Shown piece after piece: positions 23,791 to 36,423 of a stretch of 64,000 bases of DNA; position 1 is the first letter of the stretch, and each line of letters opens with the position of its first letter. The translations under genes were made by a program, and so were the position numbers. The stretch is taken from positions 40,734,278-40,798,277 of the forward strand of contig NC_088784.1 in assembly GCF_958450345.1 (NCBI RefSeq). Direction: 5' to 3'. Origin of the DNA: Calliphora vicina. Lineage: Eukaryota > Arthropoda > Insecta > Diptera > Calliphoridae. Under the pieces are notes generated by a model that saw nothing but the letters and a program-made list of their open reading frames with translations, searched no databases and was not told the origin of the DNA.

Positions 23791-23949
23791 TATCTTATTT
23801 TAGTTAAGTTTAGAAGGTCACTTCCACTCGGAGACCATAAGATCCATTGTGATTCCCTTTAAGAGTCATATATAGAGAAAAGAGAGTGTGAAAAAGAAGA
23901 TTAAAAATCTGCATAGAAACAAAATTGGTTACATATGTAGAACGACCTA

Positions 23950-25006
23950 CAGTGGTATGAGAAAAAAGAGAGGGAAATAAATCTGTAACTTCTAAACCCT
24001 TAGTCCGATTTGAAGGAAATTTGACATGCGCAAAGAAGAAGTGACCGCATGGGTCCACCAGGGGTGCGGCCAGGGTACCCCAAAGTAGGATACCTCGGGT
24101 GTGTTCAATTTTTAAAACGATCCTATTTCTTCGGCTGTGTTCCGATTTCAAAACCATTACATCAATTATCTCTTATAACTTAGGAGATATTCGCATTCAA
24201 CATTTTTACCCACCCTACTCCAGTTTTTTGATAACAACGGGTCCAAATATTTCCCGATTTTCTCTCTTTTATTGTACTAAAACTAAATGTATATAAACAA
24301 ACAAAAGAAGAATTATTTAAAAATCGTGACTGACTTCAAAGTTATATGCATTTGAATTTAAAAATTTTAAAAAATGTGATTTTTCGCTAGTTTCTGGGTA
24401 AAAAAATTCTAAGATGGACCTGGTCCCCTCAGAATCAACAATTTTCAAATTTGATTTCATTTAAAATATTTAATGTAAAGTTAGCTTTTCAAAAAAGTAT
24501 AAATTCCTGAAACACCTTTTTAGAAATTTTTTAGATAACTTAAAAAGAAAAAAAAAATACTTTTCTTCACAAAAAGCCTTTTTTAAAATTTTTTCACGAT
24601 TTTTAAATAATTATTTTTTAATTTGCCATATACATTTGTTTTTAGTACAATAAAATAAAAATGGAGAAAATCGGGAAATATTTGGACCCTACTGGAGTAG
24701 GGTGGGTAAAAATGTAGAAAATTTAATTTTCAAATGCGAATATCTCCTAAGTTATAAGAGATAATTGATAGCTACGTCGAGGTTTTTTGTAGTGCTCGAT
24801 AATGAGATTCTATATATGTATGTAATGGTTTTGAAATCGGAACACAGCCGAAGAAATAGGATCGTTTTAAAAATTGAACATACCCGAGGTATCCTACTTT
24901 GGGAAACCCTGTCCGCACCCCTGGTGGGCGGACAGGACCCTTAGTCAAATCGGACTAAGGGTTTAGAAGTTACAGATTAATTTCCCTCTTTTTTATCATA
25001 CCACTG
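23950..25006. mobile_element. Long-inverted-repeat element, about 1.06 kb
   Basis: The left end CAGTGGTATGAGAAAAA and the right end are reverse complements. The arms (about 23950-24250 and 24690-25006) remain similar over roughly 300 bp, including the 'ggtatcctactttggg', 'cggctgtgttccgattt' and 'ataacttaggagatattcgc' blocks. The centre is unrelated AT-rich DNA. No transposase and no clear target duplication are visible, so the superfamily is undecided. Confidence 0.75.
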
Positions 25007-25029
25007 TGCGATCTTTAAATAGCCAACAT

Positions 25030-25735
25030 ATTCCTCTGATAAAACCTACTCAGTTCACAGCCAGCAACACTCTCAAGTTCATTTAAATCTATGACCCTGT
25101 AGTCTAAGGCAGTTGCACATAATATGCTCTACTGTCTCCAGATCCTCTACATCCCCACACACCATTCTGAAATCCTGTGTGTCATTATCCCAATTGAACA
25201 GTGACTGGTTATCACTCCTACTAAATTTCTGAGGCTACACATATCCAACCCAATTAGTGTTTTGGTTGTACTTGCATTCAGTTTTGGTCAAAAGGCCCAG
25301 GACACTTTGACTCCACCAAGCAGGATTGGTTCATCTGCCATTGCATTTCCCTGTATGTTACAGTTCCCTTGTATCCAAAACAATATTATGGAGTAGCGTA
25401 CCAATAACTCTTCGATAGCTCTCCTACAGTATTCCACTAATCTTGAATGTATTAAATCACATTTCAAAGCCCTATGTACCGCCTGACTGTCCACATATAT
25501 ACCCCTCAATGACGTGTGCTTTTTTCAACTCTGTGGCTTTCCAGCTCGCAAAGATCTCTGCCTGTAAGACACTGTACTCGTTAGAAAGTCTATATGAACG
25601 TTTAATATCCATGTCGACCAAATAAACCCTGGCCCCTGTACCAGAGTCCATCTTGGATCCGTCAATGAAAACTGCACCCACGTGATTATCTTGTTAGAAA
25701 GAATACTGATAGATTTATATTTCATAACAAATTTT
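25030..25735 (-). pseudogene. LINE RNase H domain remnant
   Basis: Minus-strand frames carry the RNase H signature of R1/I/Loa-type LINEs: FIDGSKMDSGTGA, then YSVLQAEIFA, IYVDSQAVHRAL, and the final aspartate region WIQGNCNIQGNAMAD. The order matches the four catalytic acidic positions. Frames change within the domain, so it is a relic. A second copy of the same family lies at 61860-62560. Confidence 0.8.
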
Positions 25736-25749
25736 GTTGGAAAAACTTA

Positions 25750-27050
25750 AATTCTCAAACTTACACTATTACATCAAGTATCACAATTATCACTCACTTC
25801 TCTAAATTCCCAAACGTACCAAATATCAATTTCTATAATTTCGATATTATAACAAATGAATTATTTAATACCTAATTACTTACTTTAACAAATTAAATTT
25901 TAAATAAAACTATTATTGATATTTGGATTTAAATAATTAAGGCCTTATTCTTAAACAATTTTTAAATTTAAACTACTTTTTAAAATCAAATTTTGTATGG
26001 AAGTGTGGCCTTAAAACATTGTTTAAATTTAAAATTTGTTTATGAATATAGTGGTTAGCTTCAGTTATGACTATATAATAAGATAAACTAAAACTCGTGA
26101 ATAACTACTAATTTTAATTCGATTAATTGTATTGCGTAACAAATTGTCTCCAACAACTTAATAATTTAATATCTTTACGCACAAAGGACTTCCCATCAAA
26201 ACCATACAAAGAAATCATTTATTTTAAAAGTTTTGTTTTTATTTGTACATTTTTATACATATTTCTTTGAAGAACCCATGTATGTAGATAAAATGATCCC
26301 TTTATTCTTGTATGATTTAGTTGCGAGATATGATGAGAACAATAAAAAATGATCACGATGAAATTTGATCTCCGACCATGATAGTGATGTGATGAGAGCC
26401 GTTGCCTGTAGTACTCCACGACTCTAAACTACTGCACGTCTCTGATTAATACTCACACAATTTAGTTGTGATAAATACGAAGGAGTACAAGCGGTAAAAG
26501 GAAATAAACAACAAAAAAAAATATATATATATTTGAAAGAAGAAGTAGTAAAAGAAGTACCCTTGTTTTTGTTTTATTCTCAGGGACGCATTTATGTTGA
26601 AGCAAAATATTTAGAATAAATAATTGTGCAAAAGGAGACAACTGTTTTTGGAGGATGTTTATTATGAAATCTACAACACCGACCCACACACACTTAGTAT
26701 TTCTTCTCTCCAATATCTCTAATCTATGCGAATTAAATTTAATTGTCTGCTGAGATAAATTATCTTATCAAATCAGTGCCACCACTATTCATCTTATAAT
26801 AAGAATTTAATACAAACAATTTATTGTTGCCAGATTGATAGTATTTTTTATGCTCTGAAGAAGGTTAACTTTTGAATTACATATCTAATAAAATTTATTG
26901 AAACTTCTGGAAGTCATTAAGTGTGTTGAGAATTTGGAAGAATTAAACAAAGTGGAGTGCCTATACCAAACTTTAACATGTATCCACATTTACACATGTA
27001 CGACACCGAATCGTGTGAAATGTTATGTACATAGATCACAAACTTCACAA
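25750..27050. other. Unassigned AT-rich DNA
   Basis: No gene recognised. It includes a short (TA)n run near 26520. Confidence 0.4.
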
Positions 27051-27059
27051 TACGCCAAC

Positions 27060-27665
27060 TGAAATTGCAGAGGGCATCAGCGAAACCAAAAAATCGTGGG
27101 CTATTAATACGGTTTACCCATGATGATTTTTAAACTTGAAGATCGGGGATTTGAGTACCTAATAACGAGTTTAAACCTGTCATACACAATGGATGGAAAA
27201 ATGGTAGAAACATCCCGATACGTAAACATGAGAATAACGCGACAAAAGAAGAATCATACAGGTCGATATCCCTGATTTCACCTGTCACGAAGACTCAACC
27301 AGCATGGATTCCGTAAAATCGACATTTCCACTCAGATCACACAGGGCTTGAACCAGCAGAGACCTTGTGAAAGGATGGTCCTTATGGAGCTAATCTTGTC
27401 GAATGGTCTGTCAATCACCCTTCCAAGACAATCCTCAATCCCACCAACACGAAGAGATAAATCGTGAATTATCTTAGTGACTGGCAGACGTTCGTAAAGT
27501 TTATAGAAATGCACGAAACCCCGTAGAGTTAAACTAGGAGTTCTTCAGGGTGGGGTGCTCTCACCACATCTATTTAACTACAATCTCCATAATCTCTCCG
27601 CATCTACACAAGGAGTAGAAGTGACTTCATAAGCAGACAACTTTACCATTATGACAACGGAGAAA
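27060..27665 (+). pseudogene. LINE reverse transcriptase remnant
   Basis: The plus strand reads, across several frames, the YRSISLISP region near 27265, the NHPSKT/ILNPTN stretch near 27415, and the 'ggagttcttcagggtggggtgctctcacc' zone near 27537 equivalent to the G-x-Q-G-G-x-L-S-P motif, then an eroded YADD region near 27620-27650. It is heavily mutated. The clade was not determined. Confidence 0.6.
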
Positions 27666-27669
27666 TGGT

Positions 27670-29737
27670 CCTAATATTTGCAATCCTATATAAATTTTGA
27701 TACAAATTTTAGTTTTAGAATCTCAATAAATATGTAATATGTAATAAAATCATTATTTATTAACAAAACTCAATGAAATTTTCAACGTTTTTTAAAATTA
27801 TCATTCTAAATAACAAAATGTAAAAAAACTTTTCAAAAGGTCAAAGGCAATCCCGCAATTCCTAAAAATTGAAGCGAAAATCTTAAAAATGGTATTTTTA
27901 CAATTTTGCACATAGGATCCACGTTTCCTACGGGGCTGGGCAAATGCTTTGGGGATAAATAGGGAACATATCAGGGTTTCCAAAGCTGCTTCGCGTTTTT
28001 TATCCCAGCTTTGGGATTTTAGAACATGTGGCCCAAAGTTGAAATTTTGATAAAAAATGGGTCACATACCTAAGGGCGTAGGGGCGACATACTCGAAAAA
28101 TAGGACATGTTTTTTATAACAAAATGTTTTTGGTTCAGATACCTTATAGTAAAATATAAAATTGTTATATGTTCTTAAAGAAAGTTTATTTTTAATAATA
28201 AAATAGTTAAGTCACCTTTTCGCCCAAAAAACAGCAAAAATCACCTATTTTTTCAATATTTAAATTGAAAATCGTTTATTTTTGGATCCACAATTGATAT
28301 TGATCTGAAAACAAAAAATTCAATTACATTCAGTCCGAAGGTTCGACCAATATTTTTAAAAAAGTGGACCAAGGTATGGCACTGTGCAGTGAAGAATTAC
28401 GCAGCTCATTGAGTGATACGCTGTAAAAAAATATTCAAGGATGCCAAAAACCTGCCTTAATGACTTCATTCTAAGCTACACACCATCTCCACGAGGAAGC
28501 GGAGGTTTTCCAAGTTATGGGCGTCACTGAGGAGATATTCTAGTACAACATCATACGGTGGAAGTCGCCCCTGAGGCATTTCATCAAATACCTTCGTTTG
28601 TACAAGGAGCAGCATTAAATCCCATTGAAACAAAACAAGAGTTGTTCTGGAACAACTGAGGACGGAATGGAACAACAGACTCAATCCCTAATATTGGCGC
28701 CGTGCCAAATAAATACACAGCTTGTTGTCAGAGTCCTCATGAGAGACATATTCAACTGCGCAATCAACCTGAATTATCTTCGTCTAATTCGGATTTATGA
28801 ACTAGCCCAAAGAAGTATCGGATAAGAAGTTTAGTTCAAAAAACAAATTCAAATGTAACTGCTCTAAATGTATTGGAAGAATGCTAAACATAATCCTTAA
28901 CTGTGGCAACTCCGACAGGAACCAAATTGTTTTAAAAATTGAAAACCAAACAAATTATTTAGCGCTCCCATCTTACCAAATGAAATGCAATACTTTATTT
29001 TTATTCTTTTACAATTTTGCTGCTATATTATGTTTGCATGTTGAAGGATACCGCTTATGGATGACGCACAGTGGGGCATATTCCAAAAAAAAGTTAAGGT
29101 GATGAAAAACTTCATAGTCAAGCCGAATATAATATATGTATAAATTTGAATGAATTGATGGATTTGATGTTTTTCATTATCTTAAAAAAAACAAATAATT
29201 CACTGGTATTTACTCACTTTTAAGGCTCATAGTATAGAACGATATTTTAAATCCATTTTCCCACTTGCCGATAAACATAACCTCAACTCGGACTCTCCAT
29301 TTATAAATAATAAATTGATTACCTATTTGCTTATTTTCTAATTGCTCACTGTGCAACATAGCTATAGCACGAACACACAATTGTGGCTACACCAATTGTT
29401 GAGATACTAGAATAGAAATTAAACGAACAAAAAAATATGAAAGGAAAAGACAAAAGGTAATAAATAAAGAAGAAGGATGGGATTTTTAGCGAGAATTGTA
29501 GGCGGAGGTGCTGTATTACATGTCAGCAACTTTTTTAATTGTTCAATTGTCTTTTCAACAGCCAACAAAACGCCTGCTTTTTCCATTCAAACTCACAATT
29601 TCTGTTGATAATAAATGAATAGATGCAATTGTTCCTGTGGAATGTGCTGATATTTTATACAACTAAATCTACCAAACATTTTGTAACTCTATAAGTTGTG
29701 TTTTATAAAATAGAAATAATTTTAAGAATAATAATAC
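27670..29737. other. Unassigned DNA
   Basis: No gene is recognised. The part near 28466-28700 is less AT-rich and open on both strands, and may be a LINE leftover, but no family motif is clear. Confidence 0.35.
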
Positions 29738-29740
29738 TTA

Positions 29741-29867
29741 CCCCCATTAACACGAAGCCTGGTTATGCCTTAACTAATAGTTATACAATCGGTTAAAATT
29801 ATTTTTGTATGAAAACTGTCAGTACAACTATTAGTTAAAACATAACCAGACTTCGTGTTACTGGGGG
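29741..29867. mobile_element. MITE, 127 bp, TTA duplication
   Basis: Ends CCCCCATTAACACGAAG and its near-complement are flanked by TTA on both sides (29738-29740, 29868-29870). A second inner inverted block, 'aactaatagtta', continues the repeat. A 3-bp TTA duplication is characteristic of PIF/Harbinger elements. Confidence 0.75.
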
Positions 29868-30019
29868 TTAATAGTATATTAGAAAATTAACTACAATAAT
29901 TACATAATTATTAATAATTATTTTCTTAAGCATTGAATGATGTTTGCAATTATATTATCAGAAAGGTGACACTTGTATTTATATTTTATTTAAATTATAC
30001 AGTGCAACACGAAAAAAAA

Positions 30020-30657
30020 CAAGTAAGAGAGCTAAATTCGGCTGTGCCGAATCTTATATACCCTTCACCAAATTATACTTCAAAATACAAATATTAAATA
30101 TTTTTAAGGTAAGCAAAATTAATTTTTTTTCCAAAGTTGTATTTTAATTTTTTGCAAACATTTTTTTTCGAATTGTTTTTTTAAAATTCTTTTTTAAATT
30201 TTAAAAAATTTTTGTTTGGTTTTTTAAATTTTCTTTAATATTTAACGAAAAAAAGTTTTGGTGAAAAAAATTCGGGTTAAAAAATATTTTTTCCGATTTT
30301 GACCCATTGTAAGTCCAACTTACTATGGTCTTATATACGTCATTGCAAAGGTCTTTGAAATATCTATAGTTAGATATCCATATTGTCTATATTAATGTAG
30401 GCGCGGATCCAGGTCAACCATTTGTGGGGGGAAAAATTTAAATTTGTTCTACATTTTTCTTTTTATTCCTTTTTTTATATGAAAACTATTCGGTTTTGGG
30501 GGGGAAATTTCCTATTTCACCCCCTCTGGATCCGCGCCTGTATTAATGACTTACTAATCCAGATATAGGTAAAAAAATAGGTCAAGAATGGAGGTTGTTC
30601 TGTTTTTTTCCTTATATCTCTGCGATTTGTGAACCGATTTTCTCGACAGACAGACAG
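30020..30657 (-). mobile_element. DINE-1/mini-me-like element, interrupted
   Basis: It begins with 'caagtaagag' and the hairpin 'attcggctgtgccgaat' and continues through the family's body, ending at a short GACA run (30648-30657). It is split at 30398-30540 by a small hAT-type MITE. Hairpin end plus (GTCT)n tract is the published DINE-1/mini-me layout. Confidence 0.7.
30398..30540. mobile_element. hAT-type MITE nested in DINE-1-like repeat
   Basis: Ends TAGGCGCGGATCCAGG and CTGGATCCGCGCCTG are inverted copies differing at the outermost base. The flanks TATTAATG (30390-30397 and 30541-30548) are a perfect 8-bp duplication of host repeat sequence, so the empty site can be read in the sister copies. 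Confidence 0.85.
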
Positions 30658-30971
30658 AAACTCGCTGTTATATTAAACCTGAAACATATTTAGCCGGGAT
30701 TTAGCCAATGATTGTGTTTCTCACTAGTGGATTAATTGTGTTAGCATACTTTTCAGTCAAATCACATGTTTATTCCTCAAAATTGTTCATATAAATATGG
30801 CAATACTTTAAATTTTATAAGAAAAAGCAACCGCGTACTTAACTTTTTTTGTAAATTTTAACTTTGTAAAAGAAAAAGTGACATTAAAGTATATAAAATG
30901 TATATTAAAAATTATATTGATGCTAATAAAGCAAATCAAAATAGAGAGCTGCTGTGCTGAATTGTTTATTT

Positions 30972-31580
30972 TATTATACCCTTCACCTTCGTGAGAAGGG
31001 TATATATAACTTCGTCATTCCGTTTGTAATTTCTACATTTTTCATTTCCGACCCTATAAAGTATATATATTCTGGATCCTTATAGATATCGGAGTCGATT
31101 AAGCCATGTCCGTCTGTCTGTCTGTTGGAATAAATTTTCTGAAGACCCCAGATATCTTCGGGATCCAAATCTTCAATATTTCTGTCAGACATGCTTTCGA
31201 GAATTTTGCTATTTAAAATCAGCAAAATCGGTCCACAAATGGCTGAGATATGAGGAAAAAACCAAGACAACCTCGATTTTTGACCTATATCTGGATTACT
31301 AAGACATTAATATAGACAATATGGATATCTAATGATAGATATTTCAAAGACATTTGCAACGACGTATATAAGACCATAGTAAGTTGGACGTACAATGGGT
31401 CAAAATCGGAAAAAAAAAATTTTAAATTTAAATTTAAAAAAAAATTAAAATAACAATCGAAAAAATTTTTTTTCCAAAAAATGAAAAAAAGAACTGTAAA
31501 AAAATTAAATTTTGTTTACCTAAAAATATTTAAAATTTTGAAGTATAATTTGGTGAATATAGCACTCTTACTTGTTTTTC
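30972..31580 (+). mobile_element. DINE-1/mini-me-like element, near full length
   Basis: It starts with the 'acccttc...gaagggt' hairpin and carries the body with 'gtctgtctgtctg'. It ends '...cactcttacttgttttt' but lacks the second hairpin through a deletion near 31555. The conserved open frame read on the reverse strand is a by-product of the repeat. Confidence 0.75.
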
Positions 31581-32736
31581 ATCTGTTTGTGCTTTGGCAT
31601 TTTATACTTAGGTTTAACTCATCAAGGATGCTCAGTTAAACCGATATTATATAGTAAATAAACAATAAGTGAGAAACACAATGTTTACAGCCCAATTATG
31701 AATAAAAATTCCCCGGGGAAAACCCTTTTCTAATTTTTCCTATTAAAATTCAATGGGAAAAAACTCCCGGGGAACAATCACCCGCGGAATTTTTTTTATT
31801 AATAATTGGGCTGTTAGTTTAATTTAGGTTTAAACGAAGAATGTAGATTATCTTTATCCCAGATATAAACCGGATAAACCGGTTAACCGAAAATCAAAAT
31901 TTTTAATTAACCGATTCGCAAAAATCCGAGATTTCGAAGAAAAACCTGTTTTTCGGTTAACACTAGGTTTAGGTTGATGTTATACGACTTCAACAGTTTC
32001 GTACTAGAATAAAGATAACATGTAAGATGTTTATTTAATCTAGTACAACCATTTTTTTAAAAACTACTGTCCGAATGCCTTTATTGCAAAACTCCTAATT
32101 TATAATTTTTAAATTGTATGTTTACAGTTAATAATTATTTTTATGCAAAACAATGATTTTGTTTATAGCTGAAACAATTTTAACAGTCAATGGCCTCAAT
32201 TACACGAACAAATTAAATGACCGATTTAAAGTGTTTATCAGTGATCTTAAATCATATTTCCTAAGAAAATGTTGTGAAAAATGTCAACATACATACAAGT
32301 AGTTAAACACACACACACATAAGATATACTTATTCATGAAGTACATATTCGAGTCGAGTCCATAAACCAGAAATGTAATAAAATTATAGCATTAAAATTA
32401 ACCACAATAACTACCTACAAAATACAGTGGCAGCGTAAAAGATTTTCATATGAGCACATTAAAGCTCTCTAACAAATGTTGGGCAACCACTAACCCATGG
32501 GCTAGTGGTCAAAAGGTAACTTGTTCCAGAAACCAAGTAACAAACAAACAGACAAACATAAAATATAAAAACAAATCAAGACAATTAAAACTGTAGCACA
32601 AAACTATTTGATGTTTCATACAAAAAAAAATCTTTCCATTTGTACATGAATGATTACAAAAGTAGCAGTGATACGTTGAGGAAGTTAAAATAATTAATTT
32701 CGAACGATTTGCAATTAAAGATCATAGGTATGAACA
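31581..32736. other. Unassigned DNA apart from a small MITE
   Basis: Apart from the MITE at 31688-31813, no gene or element is recognised. Confidence 0.4.
31688..31813. mobile_element. MITE, copy 1 (126 bp)
   Basis: Ends CAGCCCAATTATGAATAA and its inverse, flanked by TTA on both sides. A second copy of the same family is at 58709-58835. Inner 'ccccgggg'-type palindromic motifs are shared. Confidence 0.75.
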
Positions 32737-33100
32737 TATGGGCAATTTCATATCATGGTACGTGACATTTGTACGCCTATAGAGTGGAATAGATTTTGCA
32801 AAAATAAGAGTATCTGAAAAATAATTTTGTCTTTATGTTACATTCAGAGGCTACTATATTTTGAAATATTGTACCCTCTAATATTCAAAAATATCGAGCG
32901 AAATAAGGGAATATCGTACGTGACATAAAACGGAAGTAATTTTGAGGTTCATGTACAAATATCCGAAAATTTTCGAATTGTGAGAGGCGTTATGTTTCCT
33001 TTTAATTTCTTACACTAAACGAAATATTTTTCCTTTACAATCCGTTATATTTAAATAAAAACAATCTTTGGTTGATTGTGACATGTGATAAGTTGACAGA
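32737..33100. repeat. Dispersed repeat, copy 2 of 3
   Basis: Matches 23445-23790 and 47201-47500 over most of its length, with the blocks 'gggcaatttcatatcat' and 'cgagcgaaataagggaat' shared best with the third copy. Confidence 0.75.
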
Positions 33101-33231
33101 CATATCACTTAACTTTTGCAATTGTGAACATCAACTTGGATGAACTTATAAACATTATGTTGGATACAATCAGTGTTGCCAATTTAGCCCTTTTCAATCT
33201 TGTTTAGCCACAATAATATTAATTTAGCCTT

Positions 33232-34044
33232 TTTATACCCTTCACCTTCGTGAGAAGGGTATATATAAGTTTGTCATTCCGTTTGTAATTTCTACATTTT
33301 TCATTTCCGACCCTATAAAGTATATATATTCTGGATCCTTATAGATAGCGGAGTCGATTAAGCCATGTCCGTCTGTCTGTCTGTCTGTCTGTCTGTTGAA
33401 ATCAATTTTCTGAAGACCCCAGATATCTCCGGGATCCAAATCTTCAACAATTCTGTCAGACATACTTTCTAGAATTTTGCTATTTAAAATCAGCAAAATC
33501 CGTCCATAAATAACGGAGATATGAGCAAAAATCCGAGACAACCTCTGAAAATTTCATCAAAAAACACATGCTTTCACAAAAAAGCAACAAAACGTATGTT
33601 TTTGGATGTGCATGCTTTGCGTATTTTGTTTTTTTTGTGTTTTGTTTCTTTTGGCGTTGTTGTTTTTTATACAACTAAACGTTTGTTTGGTTGTGTGTTG
33701 GTTTTTTTGACAAAAAAGCAACAAATCGTATGTTTGGATGTGCATGCTTTGCGTATTTTGTTTTTCTTTTGTGTTTTGTTTCTTTTGGCGTTGTTGTTTT
33801 TTATACAATTAAACGTATGTTTGGATGTGTGTTGGTTTCATTGGCTTGCATATTTTGTTTTTGTTTTTTTTTTGGTGTTTTGTTTCGTTTGGCGTTGTTG
33901 TTGTTTTTTGTGTTCTTGATAAATTTAGGATGCTGTACGCTGAAAGTGGGCAATACATATATACTAATTATAAAAAATAATAATGCATCCACAACAAAGG
34001 TGAAGGGTATATAAGATTCGGCATAGCCGAATATAGCACTCTTA
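33232..34044 (+). mobile_element. DINE-1/mini-me-like element with T/G-rich tandem insert
   Basis: Both terminal hairpins and a (GTCT)5-type tract are present. Between about 33560 and 33945 the normal body is replaced by imperfect tandem units rich in 'gcgttgttgttttttat'. Insertion into the hAT MITE shows it arrived later. Confidence 0.75.
33576..33925 (+). repeat. Imperfect tandem repeat, period about 110-135 bp
   Basis: The start 'caaaaaagcaacaaa' occurs at 33576 and 33711; a third partial unit begins near 33805. Units share 'ggatgtgcatgctttgcgta' and 'cttttggcgttgttg'. Confidence 0.7.
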
Positions 34045-34329
34045 ATGTTAGCCCTTTTTTAGCCCTTTTTAGCTTTTTTTCTAAGTATTTAGCCCTTTTT
34101 GTTCACCATGAATTGGCAACACTGGATACAATAGATATTCCTAAGAATCTACAAAAAGAGTCTTTTTTGTACTTTTTGCATTGTCTGTACAAATGAACCT
34201 AGGGAACTAAAAAATTAAACTCATATTATCCGGAATGGATAACACTTTTGATTTTTCTATAATAATGAGCATATAAGAAACATGAAATTAAAATATAAGG
34301 AAAATTAAATATTTTCGAAAATCGTTGAA

Positions 34330-34750
34330 ACTGAATTCAGATGTCAGTCCATAATAAACCAAACCTTGCTTCCAATGATGATAAGTCTCTAAGAGCAGCT
34401 TGGCTATCCGACAAAACAAATATCCTATTATTTATTGCCAACTCTTATTAAACACTCATTTGAGCATATAAGGATGGCGTAAATTTCCGCCTGAAATATA
34501 GATGGGAATGTACCAATTGTGATACCCCTTTGAAAATTGGGTCCATAAATACCAGTCCCAGTGTCACCATTAACCTTTTTGGAATCATCTAGAATGCGCA
34601 TGTGCCCAACCAGATCACCCGGAAAATGTAGGATTGCACCCAGAGCATGAGTGGGACAGGTACTCATGGACCCCGTTTTAGAAATACAGATGAGGCGATA
34701 GTCCTTATCAAGTAGTGATCTCCCAGTCTCGCAGTGTTTTGCTTTTAATC
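34330..34750 (-). pseudogene. LINE RNase H fragment
   Basis: The minus strand encodes THALGAILHFPGDLVG, then LDDSKKVNGDTGTGIY and SIFQAEIYAI, matching the linker and first half of a LINE-type RNase H domain. The catalytic D in the usual T-D-G-S is kept as D-D-S. It is truncated after the second motif. Confidence 0.65.
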
Positions 34751-34754
34751 ATTT

Positions 34755-36423
34755 ACAAAATGAATTGAATTAAAAAATTTAATCACTTAACACATTTTGA
34801 AAGCTATTTTGCAGTGGATTTGAATTCAAGAAATTTATAATGATTCAATAAGAAATTAATTCTATAAAGAATGAATTCAATTCATTTGAAGTGCAAAGGA
34901 ATAAAGCCTATGAATTAATTCATAATGAATTGATTAACGCAATAGTTAAGATATACAATTTAATTTGATTTCGAAAATTAAATTAAGAATTAATTCTTTC
35001 TAACCTTTAGTACCAGGGTATACAAATGAAACCAAATTTTTAAAAATGTTCAGTTTTTTTAAATGAGCGTCAAAATTATGACAAAATCATTTAAAAGATC
35101 TTGTAATTTGCAACAGTTAAATCTATATCTTATTGATGGCTGAATATCAGGAATATAATAGAACCTTATCAAACTTTCAAATAATTCTCGTAAATTTTTT
35201 GGCGAGTGCCATTCACAGATATTTTTGAACTTGGTTATTATATGGCGTAAAAAAATGGGTGTTAAAAAATCATTATACGGGAACATCGTAAAAATTTATA
35301 TTTATTTATAACCGGTACAGCAGCATTTATATCCAAACCCATTTAGCTTTCAGACAACTACCGCGATGTATAAATACCGTCAAAATTGACATCAAATGAA
35401 AGCTTTAATTTTGCGTCATACCAACATCCTGTGGGCGTTAAAAAATATTTTAAAGACTTATAATTTTGTAAACCAAAATAACTTAAAAAAATATCACTAA
35501 ATATTTGAAATTTGAATGCATAAAAATATAAATTTTAAAATCTCCAAACTAGCAGTAGAAGCAATTAATATAATTTGTTTTTGGTTTCTAAATTAATTAT
35601 ATTTAGAAATGTATATGAACTTTGATTAACCCACATAAAACAGACTGGTGCTCTTTACAGGGAATAGCTACCCAAAGAATAGCTACCTAAAGAGGAGCTA
35701 TCAAATGAGGCAACAATGTATACCTAATATAAAGAACAGTGTAAATCAATCATACGCTGCTACGTACTCATGTCAGAAACTTGTGGAGCACACATGGTGA
35801 GTAAACCTCGCACAGTGGAGGAAGGTGGAATGGCCAACTACAGTATTGATCTTATACAGAGGACCCAATCTGAAATTCTAAACTATGAGGGAGCACCATG
35901 ATAAATAATAAATTAAAACATCCGCAGGAACTTGGAAGTGCCATTGGTTAAGGGAGAGTTCCAGAAAGTCTATGAAAAATATATTTTAAAACAGCAGCGC
36001 GCTTGCAAGACTTCTTTCACTCAGGCAAAACCGATCAAGGCTTCGTAGTGCAGATCTACCGCCCCGCTGAGGTAGAGGCCATACCACCTTGGGCCTTGTT
36101 TGAACATCTTGCTGAAGCTCCACACCTTGATGTTGGAAATATGGGACGACAACGGGGCTCCGAGGTGCACGGACCTCATTCCTGATAAGAATTTAATCCG
36201 TTTGAATTCGCAGCTGACTAGAGCCTTTATCTGGTACAATGGGGATCCATTGGCAGGGGTTTGTACATTGATCCGTGCAGTCAATTTACTTGAATTTGCC
36301 AATTGTGTGGTCCTTGATTGTATACAGTATTGAAAGCACCGTCAAGTTGGGCTATCATGGCAGGTAACCACGACAATCTTAGAGACATTGTCCATGAAGG
36401 TTCTGTTGTTAGAGAGCAACTAG
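34755..36423. other. Unassigned DNA
   Basis: No gene is supported. The interval 36003-36330 has higher GC and is open on both strands, suggesting a decayed coding element, but the translations match no family that I recognise. Confidence 0.35.

Larger units (their letters stand above)
33171..34124. mobile_element. hAT-type MITE with nested DINE-1-like element
   Basis: Ends CAGTGTTGCCAATT and its perfect inverse, with the 8-bp duplication GATACAAT on both sides (33163-33170, 34125-34132). The body is built from 'tttagcccttttt' motifs. A DINE-1-like copy occupies about 33232-34044, so the MITE itself was only about 140 bp. Confidence 0.85.

Noticed and set aside
24680..25010. Considered as a duplicated regulatory region
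   Set aside because: It is the right arm of the inverted-repeat element at 23950-25006.
36003..36333. Less AT-rich stretch with overlapping open frames, considered as a gene or LINE ORF1
   Set aside because: Translations on both strands match nothing that I recognise, so no function was assigned.
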